A DNA stretch of 64,000 nt from Galdieria partita (taxonomy: Eukaryota; Rhodophyta; Bangiophyceae; Galdieriales; Galdieriaceae): assembly GCA_025991245.1 (NCBI GenBank), contig BQMJ01000043.1, positions 62,001-126,000 of the forward strand, read 5' to 3'. The notes under the pieces are model-generated. The model saw nothing but the letters and a program-made list of their open reading frames with translations, ran no database searches and was not told where the DNA came from. Shown in pieces: positions 1-13,538 of this stretch (position 1 is its first letter; each line of letters begins with the position of its first letter). The translations under genes and the position numbers were made by a program.

Positions 1-550
1 AGATAAGAGGGGTTTCAAAAGAGCTTTGCAAGAGCTGAACTTTGAAATAGACGAAAATACAAATGTAGAAATGTTGTATGCTTGTCCTAATGCTACAACT
101 GTTTTGGAGTCTAATGGAGTCACAAAACAACTACATGTAAAACTTTTATTAGAAGAATATCGGAGAAAATCACAAGAAAGGAAAGAAAAAGAAAAGAAGA
201 AAAATCAATTGAAGGAAGACTTTTATGAATATTTACGTAAAGAAGGCATATCCACAGGGGACTGGAATGAAATAGTCAACGCAAAGTTATCAAAGAATAG
301 CGTATTTCAAGAACTGAAGAATCTTGTGGGTGATTCAAGTATCCGAGATATGTTTGAAGAATTTGTTCATCAGCAAACAACTGAAAAGAGGAAAAGAGAC
401 GATAATCATCCAAATGAACCAGCTACTAAAAGGCCAAATCTTCGTGATTCCACTTTAGACAGCGAACGAGAAAAACTGGAAGCTTTGGAACGTCGGAGAC
501 AAGAAATACTAGCAAAGTTACAAGCAGTTAATGAAACAAAAAATGAGTAA
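1..550 (+). CDS. FF-domain protein, C-terminal part (PRP40-like), cut by window start
   Basis: The reading frame is open from base 2 and ends at a TAA at 548-550, so this is the 3' end of a gene that begins outside the window. About 180 residues are visible. A segment with the FF-domain pattern (FYEYLRKEG, then a conserved W, then FEEFVHQ) follows a highly charged lysine/glutamate helix, and the chain ends in a basic, charged coiled-coil-like tail (EREKLEALERRRQEI). FF domains in tandem after WW domains are typical of the U1 snRNP-associated splicing factor PRP40 and of the elongation/splicing factor CA150/TCERG1. I favour PRP40 because of the charged C-terminal tail, but the diagnostic WW domains lie upstream and cannot be seen. 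The next gene starts only 63 bp downstream on the same strand. Confidence 0.55.
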   Translation, partial: DKRGFKRALQELNFEIDENTNVEMLYACPNATTVLESNGVTKQLHVKLLLEEYRRKSQERKEKEKKKNQLKEDFYEYLRKEGISTGDWNEIVNAKLSKNSVFQELKNLVGDSSIRDMFEEFVHQQTTEKRKRDDNHPNEPATKRPNLRDSTLDSEREKLEALERRRQEILAKLQAVNETKNE

Positions 551-613
551 ACTTTTGATAAAACTTTTTTGTTTGACACTTTTTCCCAATTGAGTTTTTC
601 AACAACATTGAAA

Positions 614-2000
614 ATGCATATGACCTCCTCAAATGAGAACTGGGAGCGTAAGGATAGTACAGAGAGCTTGAACAACAGACGTGTTGTGGAAGCTGAAGAA
701 AATGAAACAAGGCAAAGTTCCAAATCGTTATTGGGAGCGGCGTTACTCTATTCAGGAACAGTTATTGGTGCTGGAATGCTAGCCCTGCCATTGGAAACTA
801 TAGAAGCTGGATTCGCACCTTCTGTAGTAGCTCTAATCGTTTGTTGGTGTTTTACAGTAACAAGTAGTCTCTTGGTTTTAGAAGCTACTTTCACAGCAAC
901 AATTGCTAAAAATAGTCATTGTGTGAGTTTCCTTTCTATCGCGTCGTTGAGTCTGGGTTTCATAGGTCGCATACTAACTTGTGGCCTGTACATGTTTATT
1001 CTTTGGGCCTTGCTGGTTTCCTACATTGCTGGTGGTGGAGATATCTTAGTGTACACTTGGTTTTCAGTAGTTCATAGTGGCCCACATCATTGGGTGGCTT
1101 CCTTGATCTTTATGATCGGTTTTGGTCTAGTTGTGTTCCTAGGTTCCAAGTGGTGTGACTATCTTAACCGTTTTTTGGTTGGGGCTATCATCTTATCCTT
1201 TTCTATTCTGGTAGTATGTGGTTTGCCAAAGGTGCATTATGCTTATTTGGTAAGGATTTCTGCTTAATCCTCTCGTTCATAACTCAACCCGGAAAAAGAG
1301 ACATCAGGAATGGTTAGCGATTTGGCCAGGAGCAATTGCTGTGGGCATTATTGCCTTTATGGCACAGAATCTGGTTCCTGTTCTTGTTTCTTATACGCAA
1401 GACGTGTTATTGGTTCGTAAAGCCATTTTGTTTGGTAGCATACTTCCCCTTGTGATGTATATTGTTTGGGAATTTATTGTGTTGGGAATCGTAACTTTTG
1501 AAAATGGGACTTCCAAATCCACGGAGTTTGTTACAAAAGCACTCAGTACGGCTTCTGGATTTCCTGCTTTGGTGAATTTAGTCGCAACTGCCTTTTCATT
1601 GTTTTCCATTGCTTCCAGTTTTTTAGGAGTTTCTCTGTCTAATGTCGAACTGTATCTGGATTTTATGGACGCATTGCAAGCAAGAGGCATTTTTACTAGA
1701 GTATTACCAGTTTGGCGTAGAACCATAGCTGTAATAGGAAGCCTACTTGCGCCGTTCTTATTTGCGATTTTCCTTCAAAATGCATTTGTTGTAGCAATGG
1801 AAAATTCTGGATTGCTTGGAGGCTTGAGTATTTATGGTATAATTCCAGCAATAGTGGTTTTAATACAACGTGTGCACAAGCACTATCCACCTATGCCTGG
1901 TAGACTTTCTGGCGGTATTGTCTCATTAAGTCTTTTTCTCTTTTTTTGCGTAACCATGATCCTATTACAGCTGGCAAAAATTTTAAATTTAAACAATTGA
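614..2000 (+). CDS. Aromatic amino-acid permease-like transporter (Trp/Tyr permease family)
   Basis: Two exons, 614-1249 and 1308-2000, joined by a 58-bp phase-0 GT-AG intron, give 442 residues. The first ATG in the open frame is at 614; the frame upstream of it lacks another ATG. After a hydrophilic, acidic N-terminus of about 40 residues comes the first membrane segment with the family signature GTVIGAGMLALP, followed by about ten further hydrophobic segments. The second exon opens with WPGAIAVGIIAFMAQNLVP, matching the sixth-seventh helix region of tyrosine/tryptophan-specific permeases (Pfam Trp_Tyr_perm, part of the APC superfamily). Bacterial members are proton symporters for aromatic amino acids; plants have nuclear-encoded relatives, some thought to be plastid proteins. 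Substrate and membrane here are not determined by the sequence. Without the splice the frame stops 6 codons past the donor, which supports the intron. Confidence 0.8.
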
Positions 2001-4739
<2,739 letters not shown>

Positions 4740-4844
4740 TAAAGTTATTTTGTTTGTGCTCTCAATATCTTCCAATTCCAAAACAACTGTGAAAGTATAG
4801 ATGCTGCTTGAACAAAATTGGAATTCTATTTGGAAATCCAAGGA

Positions 4845-5668
4845 ATGGATTTTTTCTTCAAAAGAAATGGCGCGCATGCCGTCGACCCGCCTTTGCTCAT
4901 CCCTTTTGCAGAGATTGCAAAGAGTGGAATGAATTTGAGGGCTGTTGAAGAATCATGCCACATGCTGTTCTACGTAAGAGGTGTTCTAGTGAACCTTTCC
5001 CTGTGTCGTCATGGAATTCCAATCCTGTTGTAAAGAGAGAATTGATTGAAGATGACTCTTTAGTGGTAGCGCAAGAATGTGGTGAGTGGATGAAAAAACC
5101 AAAGGTTGTACAGAGTGTTGGCACAGGTCTGACCAACGAGAATATTCTGAAAGTAATTCAACATATTTCAAGAGGAGAAAATCACCTTTTCCTTCGAAAT
5201 CAAGTTTTAGAAAGACTTCAGTTGACTTCACACTTGGTGAATTTGCTACAACTTTGTCAAGGTTCTACTACTTTTCTTTGCCAACTGATTGACGTAAATA
5301 TCTTTTCCAGAAACATAGTTGAATTGCTTGCTAGTTATGACGGTACTCATTTGGCGTCTTTGAATATTCAATGTCATCATTTCTCAGTAACTTCAGATAA
5401 ATCGAAGCTACTGAATGCGTTTTGTTTTTCCTATGTGGATAAGAGTAAACCATGCAATATCGTTGCATATGTTTTACAGACGTTACTTTGTGAGGACCCT
5501 GAAGCAAGTATTTGTGTTGTTGAAGGAAGTGGAGTAGCGTGTGTACTGTTGGCCGATTTTTGTCACATGTATGGCTTATCAGAGTGTGTGGGGGAAAGGA
5601 ATTGGCCTGCTTTATTAATTGTATCAGGATTTCCCAGTGGCAGGAGCCTTTTAGTCCCAGTTTTCTGA
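4845..5668 (+). CDS. Unrecognised protein, two exons
   Basis: I do not recognise the family. Two overlapping frames look coding here: one from the ATG at 4845 and one open to a stop at 5668. They are joined cleanly by removing a 62-bp GT-AG intron (4974-5035, donor GTAAGA, acceptor GTAAAG) in phase 0, giving exons 4845-4973 and 5036-5668 and a 253-residue protein. The alternative is a single-exon protein from the ATG at 4955 (237 residues). The visible sequence starts MDFFFKRNG and carries VDPPLLIPFAEIAKSG, followed by leucine-rich, probably helical sequence and a cysteine-rich C-terminal half without a clear metal-binding spacing. There is no signal peptide or membrane segment. Its stop lies about 180 bp from the convergent spermidine synthase stop. 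Confidence 0.55.
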
Positions 5669-5848
5669 TACGTTTTGATCTGTTTGATGAGGATAGCATA
5701 TCCTACGTATGGATCCCGTTTGTGGTAAACTGTACAATAATAAACTGAACTGTTCTGCTATTCATTATGTTGCGTTCTCATAAGCCATTTGGATAAAGAA
5801 AGATACTTTTAATGATGGATAGTTGCCATACTACTCATAGAACAACAA

Positions 5849-6991
<1,143 letters not shown>

Positions 6992-7373
6992 ATACGATGC
7001 ACTTTTGTTGGATTGGAATGAAAGAGAGAGAGAGAGAGAGAGAGAGAGACTAGCTATTTATACAATGTTTTCTCTAAACAGTCTTTGTAAATAATGTTTC
7101 GGACGAGTCCGATTTCTATTCCTATTTCAAGTTTGTATTTCAACAACAGAGCATAATGTGTATAGGCTTGTCCAAGAATCTACTGCAGGAGAAGAGGAGT
7201 TTCAGGAAAAGATGACAATAGATGAGTGACCAGAGTTGAGTTATTGAGTTGTTTATGATTACTGTATGGAAATAAATGGTTGGCTGTTGTATGGAAAATG
7301 GAAAGATGAGAGCACGTGATTTGGAAATGGGACATTTCACTCTTTTAGAATTTGATTGATTATTGTTATTATT
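6992..7373. promoter_or_regulatory. Divergent intergenic spacer, spermidine synthase / rhodanese
   Basis: About 380 bp separate the divergent start codons. The only conspicuous features are the AG repeat at 7023-7049 and a short inverted repeat GGACGAGTCC near 7101. No coding exon or RNA gene was recognised. Confidence 0.5.
7023..7049. repeat. (AG)n dinucleotide microsatellite
   Basis: An uninterrupted run of about 13.5 AG units. It reads as (CT)n on the strand of spermidine synthase and ends 31 bp before that gene's start codon, so it is in its 5' UTR or core promoter. Confidence 0.95.
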
Positions 7374-7781
7374 ATGTCTGTAGAAGTTGTCCCACCTAAA
7401 GAAGCACAAAAGCGTGTTCAAAAAGAAGGTTGGAAGTTTTTGGACGTTAGAACCACAGAGGAATATAATCGTAAGTATATGTATTCTTTAAGAGGTTGAC
7501 AGTGTTTCATTGTTGTGTTGTATACAGAAGGACATCCCAGTGGCAGTCGCTGCATCCCGTATATGATTAAAGAAGGAGGAGAAATGAAGCCCAATAGTTC
7601 ATTTCTTTCGGAAGTTCGAAAAGTCTTCCAACCCAGTGACAAAATTCTTATTTCTTGTCAAAGTGGACGACGTTCTTCCATGGCAGCAAAGGCCTTGAAA
7701 GAGGCTGGATATTCTCAAGTGGCTGATGTAGATGGTGGATTCTCCAAGTGGTGCAGTGAGCAACTGGATATTGAAAAGTAG
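7374..7781 (+). CDS. Single-domain rhodanese-like sulfurtransferase
   Basis: Two exons, 7374-7470 and 7528-7781, with a 57-bp intron in phase 1, encode 116 residues, which is just one rhodanese domain. The fold's opening KFLDVRTTEEYNQGH is rebuilt across the splice, and the active-site loop SCQSGRRSS carries the cysteine (about residue 76) that accepts a persulfide sulfur, followed by AAKALKEAGY and the closing DVDGGFSKW motif. No transit peptide is seen. Small proteins like this one occur in plants and bacteria; physiological donors and acceptors are usually unknown. The start is the only ATG in frame before the DVR motif. Confidence 0.88.
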
Positions 7782-7844
7782 TTCACAAGAATAAAAGAGT
7801 CGTCGTCGAGACAAGTTGTGTGATTGAATGAGGGGAATGAACGA

Positions 7845-9512
7845 ATGATGAACGTTTCTTACCAACTTGCCTATTGTAACTCTTTCACTTTTTCTTCACA
7901 TTCCAAGGCACTCCTAAGTAATGATAGTGTTGGCAAGTGTCCAACTAGAGTAAAATGTACAAGACTATGCTACCCAAAGTTATGGTATTGGGTCACTATG
8001 ACAGCAACTCATAATCAGGAACCTCGCAATATATCGATTTCTTATACAACCGCACCAGTTCCTCATCTGAGTCTTTTCTTGACACAATTACAAAGTTTTC
8101 CGCATCCTTTTCTTTTGGAAAACGCAACCAGCTATCGACCACTGAACATGAACTTTATTTCAGAACAAGATGGAGTAATCAACAGAATTGTATGGAATAA
8201 GAATGAACCACCAAGACTAGTCATGTATCCTCGTGCTGGTCCAAGAGAAAGAGTTGTATTTGCACCAAAGAAAGTAAAGGCAGCTATTGTTACTTGTGGA
8301 GGTCTTTGTCCAGGTCTCAATACGGTGATTAGGGAACTGACGGAGTGTCTGAGCTACCAATATGGTGTTGTTGATATTTTTGGAGTTTTACAAGGATACC
8401 GAGGCTTCTATAGCAAAGAATGGATCCATCTGACAACTGAAAAAGTTGATAACATTCACAAGATGGGTGGAACAGTATTAGGTTCTTCACGAGGTGGTTT
8501 TGACTTGAATAAGATTGTGGATTCCATCGTACAAAATGGAATCAATCAGGTTTATGTGATTGGAGGAGATGGTACTATTCGAGGCGCTGCAACATTGAGT
8601 GAGGAATGCAGAAGAAGGAAGTTACAAGTTACCGTAGCGAGTATTCCTAAAACAATAGATAACGATATTCCTATTATTGACAAGTCTTTTGGTTTTGATA
8701 CTGCTGTACAGGAAGCTTCCAAAGCAATTGATGCAGCACATACTGAAGTCTCTTGTTTTCCTAATGGAATTGGGATAGTCAAGTTGATGGGAAGAAATAG
8801 TGGATTTATTGCGTTATATGCTTCTTTATCTAGTAGAGAAGTGGTAAGTTTTTCATATGGATGAGATGTCTATTTTGATATGTTTTAGGATTGTTGTCTT
8901 ATACCTGAAGTACCTTTTGTGATTCATGGAAGAGGTGGTTTGATTGAATATGTTCACAAATGTTTACTAGAAAGAGGTAAAATGGTATTGGTAGTTGCAG
9001 AAGGTGCTGGTCAAGAATATGTTCGTAACGATAGTTGGGTTGATCAATTGGATGCTTCAGGAAATAAGAAACTGGGAGATATTGGACACTTTTTATATCA
9101 AGAGATAGAATCCACGTTGAAGAAGCAAGGAATGGAAGTCAGTATGAAATATATCGATCCAACTTATATGATTAGAGCAGTTGCTAGTAATGCATCGGAT
9201 AATATTTATTGTACACTATTGGCTCATTCTGCAGTTCACGGCTCTTTTGCAGGATATACAGGATTTACGGTTGGCCCTATCAATGGAAGACATGCATACA
9301 TTCCGATGACTGAAATAGTAACTGCACAAAAGCAAGTAGACTTGAGAGACCGTATGTGGTCAAGATTGGTCAATTCAACTGGACAACCTGATTTTTCTCC
9401 AAAAGATATTCCAAAAGGCTTCCAAGGGCCCTGTCTTTATTCTCGAGAAGGAGAAGAATCCTTACAAACTATGAAAACAGTGGATAAAGGATTTCCAGGA
9501 GAAACTCCTTAG
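7845..9512 (+). CDS. PFK: 6-phosphofructokinase, plant-like ATP type
   Basis: Two exons, 7845-8843 and 8889-9512, with a 45-bp phase-0 intron, encode 540 residues. The enzyme makes fructose 1,6-bisphosphate in glycolysis. Landmarks: CGGLCPGLNTVIRE, LGSSRGGFDL, VIGGDGTIRGA (residues about 240-244 are GGDGT), IPKTIDNDI, GIVKLMGRNSGFIA, and AEGAGQEYV in exon 2. A glycine in GGDGT together with a lysine in PKTIDND is the combination of the plant/trypanosome-type enzymes, which use ATP although they group with PPi-dependent enzymes. The first 100 or so residues, before the core, are rich in Ser/Thr and basic residues and could include a plastid transit peptide. Its TAG (9510-9512) overlaps the TAA of the convergent neighbour. 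Confidence 0.9.
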
Positions 9513-10273
9513 AATTTCATATCTCGAGGCCTCATCCATATATCATGAATATCCACTGAACGAGGACAAGATAATATGTAAACAATGCTATCTGCAACAT
9601 CTTTTGGTTCTAAACACTTCATGGATCGATACAAATTATTAGCAAACTCTTCACCTCCCACGTGTATATAAAATTCTGTTTCTACATGTCCAGGACTCAC
9701 CATAGCAACTCGAATATTGGAATTGGCTTGTCTCAACTCCTGACGAAGACAATCTCCCAACATTTTCACTGCTGCTTTCGTAGCAGAATAGAAAGACAAG
9801 GCAATAGGACGGTGAGCTGCCATGGAACTTACGTGCATAATAATACCATCATCAACACTCCTCCTTTTCATATCTTGAATAACTTCTCTAGTAACCATAG
9901 ACAATGCCAATACATTGGTTTCCCACATTTCTACCCAAGACTCCGTGTCTCCATCCGTCAACTTGGAAGAATAACCAACTCCTGCTGAATTGACTAGAAT
10001 ATCTACTCCTTTGTTACCATTCCACTCATTGATTTGTTTCATTGCTTGTTTGATTGCTTGTTCCGAACGAATGTCCATGGAGATTCCTAAAAACAACTCT
10101 GCGCTATGTGGATGGACTTGTCTTAAAGAAGACGCAAGTATGTCCAACTTTTCTTTTCTTCTCCCTATTCCAACCACTGGAATTCCATATCCAATCAACT
10201 GTTCACATACTTGTCTGCCTATGCCTGCTGTTGCTCCAGTAATCAGTGCAGTACGCCCTTTCCATTGTTCCAT
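9509..10273 (-). CDS. Short-chain dehydrogenase/reductase, DHRS11-like
   Basis: A single exon of 254 residues. The ATG at 10273 puts the NADP-binding motif right at the start, as in the family; the open frame continues a few codons upstream but has no ATG there. Seen: the cofactor glycine motif ALITGATAGIG, an arginine pair after the second strand (GIGRRKEK, favouring NADP), VNSAGVG, the catalytic serine in VSSMAAHR, and the YSATKAA active-site Tyr/Lys. The stretch NVLALSMVTREV, the MKCLEPKDVADSI segment and the closing IWMRPRDM match the DHRS11 (17-beta-hydroxysteroid-type) subgroup well. The substrate is unknown. The start codon is only 39 bp from the divergent KRTCAP2-like start, so the two share a promoter region. 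Confidence 0.88.
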   Translation of the reverse strand: MEQWKGRTALITGATAGIGRQVCEQLIGYGIPVVGIGRRKEKLDILASSLRQVHPHSAELFLGISMDIRSEQAIKQAMKQINEWNGNKGVDILVNSAGVGYSSKLTDGDTESWVEMWETNVLALSMVTREVIQDMKRRSVDDGIIMHVSSMAAHRPIALSFYSATKAAVKMLGDCLRQELRQANSNIRVAMVSPGHVETEFYIHVGGEEFANNLYRSMKCLEPKDVADSIVYILSCPRSVDIHDIWMRPRDMKF

Positions 10274-10312
10274 GAGCCTCCAATCACAATAATAATAGCT
10301 AATCGTATTACG

Positions 10313-10851
10313 ATGCAAAGAGCAGGTTAGTATCTATCTATCTATCTATCTATATATGTATGTATGTATGTATCGAACTAAGATCGAGTTGTAAAGATAA
10401 ACATATAGCTGGACCTGGTTTTTCTTGTTTCTTTTCCTTTCTTGTAAGTATTTTGTTATTTTCTATCGCTCAACTGGGTTGGGAGTTTTTCCGTTCTTCT
10501 CCCACGAGAACTATATTGGGAGGTGAGTATATTGAATACGCCATTCAAAATGCTCATTTTTGACTAAGGAGCTTTGTGTGCTCTCTTCTATTCTTTTTGT
10601 TTGATGACCGTTTGCAACTTGGAAGACTGCCTTGATTTACAACGAGTGGCAGGATATGGAGAAGGTTGGTTGGTTATGGATAACATACTTTTATGTTATG
10701 TTGTATAGTTTGTGTTTGTTTATTGACAAGTTTGTTATTGGCTGCTACAATCCATCCAGTATGTATAACGACTTGTTTCTTTTTTTCCATATGTAGCACT
10801 TGGTGTTTTCAACAAGTGGCAAAACAAGTCTATTTCACAAAGAATAGATAG
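10313..10851 (+). CDS. KRTCAP2: KRTCAP2-like oligosaccharyltransferase subunit (four short exons)
   Basis: Four exons, 10313-10325, 10409-10522, 10569-10664 and 10709-10851, with introns of 83, 46 and 44 bp, give a 121-residue membrane protein. KRTCAP2 is a small subunit of the ER oligosaccharyltransferase that N-glycosylates proteins. The match is clear over TILGGALCALFYSF, the NLEDCLDL segment, and the last helix IHPVCITTCFFFS, which parallels the human sequence IHRVCVTTCFIFS. Splices 2 and 3 restore glycine and valine codons. The 13-bp first exon (MQRA) is the least certain part; a longer first exon starting inside the tetranucleotide repeat is possible. A GTATGT...TAG pair inside the last exon looks like an intron, but leaving it in preserves family sequence. 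The stop is 29 bp from the convergent transporter stop. Confidence 0.8.
10331..10374. repeat. Compound tetranucleotide microsatellite (ATCT)n-(ATGT)n
   Basis: About five TATC units followed by about four TATG units. In the gene model above it lies inside the first intron of the KRTCAP2-like gene. Confidence 0.9.
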
Positions 10852-10880
10852 TTGCAACGTTTTAGATAAAATATCTTGTG

Positions 10881-12114
10881 CTATTGGGTCAAAGTATTTA
10901 AAAAGGATATTCTTCCTGAAGAAACTTGAGAAAACAACACGGTATCTTCCACAGGATGATGATGAGGAACTTGTCCAGGAGATAGTTTAGGACCACTACG
11001 TCGAAGCCATTTTGTCATCATCCAACCATAACAACTAAGAAAAACCACAACGATGAGTATCATTCCTAACCAATAATCGATAGCATGTGGAGAGTGGTAG
11101 ATAGGAATACCCGTATTCATTCCTGTAAAGGCAAAAAACTGAATCTAGTTAGCAATCATGTCTATAGTTGGTTGAAACTCACAAGAAAGCACAATAAAAA
11201 GCAAGCAGCTGAGAAAGTTAGCGGAACATCAAAAGATAACAATTGAGACTGAACCGCATCGGACTCCATCATGAGCCAATGTTCTGTTTGGTTGGAAACT
11301 TCCACCCTTTGATGAATACGAGATGCCATTTGATCCATAATCTATACATATTCTGTCAGAGAAGGTGAGATGTTTCTTTATGACTTACTCTTAAAATGGC
11401 ATGTATTGGAGATGCAACGGGATTGGAAACTTTTACAGAATGCAGCATCTGCAACGAAAGAATATGCAATAATATTTGTTCAAAATCTTCCAATTCTATC
11501 AGTAGACTTTGCAAACTTTGTCGTTGCAATACAATATCTTTGTAGTTGATAAAATCAGATACACATTTGACTCGCTGTAACAACTCAGTATTCTGTTCGT
11601 GCAAATCTTCAAACACTCTCTTCAAATCTTCCGCATAACAAACAATAAGAGAGGAAAGTGCTATCCAGCAAAAACTACAAGTTTCTGAGTGCCTTTCGTC
11701 TGAATATAACAAATATTGTAACGCCTCTTGTAAAATACTCGAAACACTGGAATGGGCGTTATGAACGAACAACAATAATCGGTCTCTCAGTATGATGGCA
11801 AAGAAGTGGTCCTTCCTAGTCAACAAGAGGCACTGAGAGAAGCACTGAAAGAATGTTGTATCACACAATTCGGGTAAAGAAGGACGCAATATACGTAAAA
11901 TTTGGCTAACCGTCAACTTGGAATCTTTGGAAGAAACAGAGCCTTTGGAATGCAACGGCAGCGTTGGTGCGTTGAAAATAAGTTCACAGAGGTCTTCCTT
12001 TGAAGCTTGAATGGATGAACAGTCACCTTTGGGTCCAAAGTTGAATAAATCAAAGGGTTGACTAAGTATACAATTGACGGCTTGTCGTTCCATGTATTTA
12101 CTGCGTTTCAACAT
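10881..12114 (-). CDS. MRS2/CorA-type magnesium transporter with canonical GMN
   Basis: Three exons on the minus strand, 11389-12114, 11183-11341 and 10881-11138, with 47- and 44-bp phase-0 introns, encode 380 residues. The architecture is that of the CorA/MRS2/Alr1 class: a long soluble, mostly helical N-terminal part, then two membrane segments near the C-terminus (about residues 280-300 and 314-335) with the signature GMN (about residues 301-303, GMNTGIP) between them. These proteins form pentameric Mg2+ channels in mitochondrial, plastid or plasma membranes. A charged, proline-rich tail of about 45 residues follows. It lies 30 bp downstream of a paralogue with the same exon pattern. Which membrane it serves is not clear; no obvious transit peptide is seen at MLKRSKYMERQ. 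Confidence 0.78.
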
Positions 12115-12144
12115 AAAGACTTCTCTTTGTCACTAGAAACACTT

Positions 12145-13302
12145 TCAAATACCCAAACCACTTTTTCTCATCCAACGAACCAAAACAAATGAAGAAATAA
12201 CAATGACTATACAAGAAATGGAAACTATTGCATACCAATAGTACTGACTACCCTTACTAGCACTATAGATAGGAATATCCAAATTGAAACCAAAATATCC
12301 CACAAACTGTCACATATCCACAATAACACAACTTTGAATATTATCCACAAACTTTGATAATATACTTACAACAGATACAAATGTAATGACACACGATAGA
12401 AGTGTCCCTAACAAATCAAAACCAAGAAAACGATTGCGAACCAAGTCAAAGTTCAGCATCATTGCTTGATCAACATCGACACAAGCCTTGTCAAGATGTG
12501 CACATCGAGTACGTATCATCCGAATATTCTATTTGCTCGTTAGTCATCTGTCTTCTGCCTTTAGTGATACATCGTTTGTCCTTACCTGAAGATAAGGTTC
12601 CAATAAAGCTTCCAATTGTTCCAATATGTCAACATCAAAACTATCATTGACTTCCTGTTGAGCGTGATGAGTTATCCAAAACCGCAAATGGCTATCTTGG
12701 AGAACACTTTCCAATTCGGTGTAAAAGTTATCACATTTCTTCATCAATATTTCCAAGTCTTTAGAGGACGTTCGTAAAATACCAAGCTGGTCATAATCGT
12801 ACGCAGTTTGCAAGGCTTCAAGCGATTGTAAAAGCTGTGGTTCCAAATCCGCCAATTCCTTTTCTAGTAACAGTATAATTCCACTAACTATGCCTTCTAA
12901 AAGGGCAACTTGCGGATGATGTAGTGTATCTTGTCCCCACTCTGACGTTTTATTCTTAGGCAAGTGCTGTGCTACGTGCGCCAGCAAAAATGGGCAAGAT
13001 GAACTATTTGTCCAAAAAAGTAATAAGGAGTCAGGATACAAAAGAGCTCGAGTATCTCCAACCACTATACATAACGCTTCATTCCAAACAGCAAACAGAG
13101 GTTCGATGGGTACCAAAGGGTCCACTTTTCGAAAGCTTTGGAAAGTGAGAGATTTGTCCTGTTGACTTAAACAACACCACAGCTCTGTGAGATTCACTTG
13201 TAATTTACTTTCTTCTCCAGAAACTTTTAGCTTTGTTGCTTCTACAACCAGCGACTGTTCAGGTTGCTTCAACAGACGTAAAAAGGTACACGGTTTGGAC
13301 AT
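12145..13302 (-). CDS. MRS2/CorA-type transporter with GFN instead of GMN
   Basis: Three exons on the minus strand, 12586-13302, 12370-12528 and 12145-12306, with 57- and 63-bp phase-0 introns, encode 345 residues. A soluble N-terminal part (with LLEPYLQ, close to the MRS2 segment before the stalk helix) leads into the first membrane helix TLLSCVITFVSVV, the pore-entry loop YFGFNLDIP (about residues 297-305), and a second helix ending in a short basic tail (RWMRKSG). The loop has GFN where almost all Mg2+ channels of this class have GMN. Exon 2 is exactly 159 bp in both this gene and its neighbour and both introns are in the same phase and place, so the pair arose by tandem duplication. The start ATG at 13302 follows a GTG codon that is not needed. 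Confidence 0.75.
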
Positions 13303-13538
13303 CACTCAAAACCATCCAAAATGAATAAAATGATGGAAATCGTGATGTTGAATATTATAAGAAAGAAGCATACAAATATTGATACATCAACATATATACT
13401 ATTCAAAAGCCCATTCAAAGCTATTCCTCTTTATCAGACCTTTTACAAGTATACTCATTCATTCTTATCATCCAAGTGATAGAAACTTTATTCCTTTCAA
13501 TATTGTCCATCTGAGATAACACATACACTTGCCACTTA

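Noticed and set aside
7140-7421. Minus-strand frame of 93 codons between spermidine synthase and rhodanese
   Set aside because: Contains an asparagine run from low-complexity DNA and overlaps the rhodanese first exon on the other strand.
10759-10796. GTATGT...TAG pair that looks like a 38-bp intron in the KRTCAP2-like gene
   Set aside because: Read through, the segment gives VCITTCFFFS, which matches the family; splicing it out removes that match.
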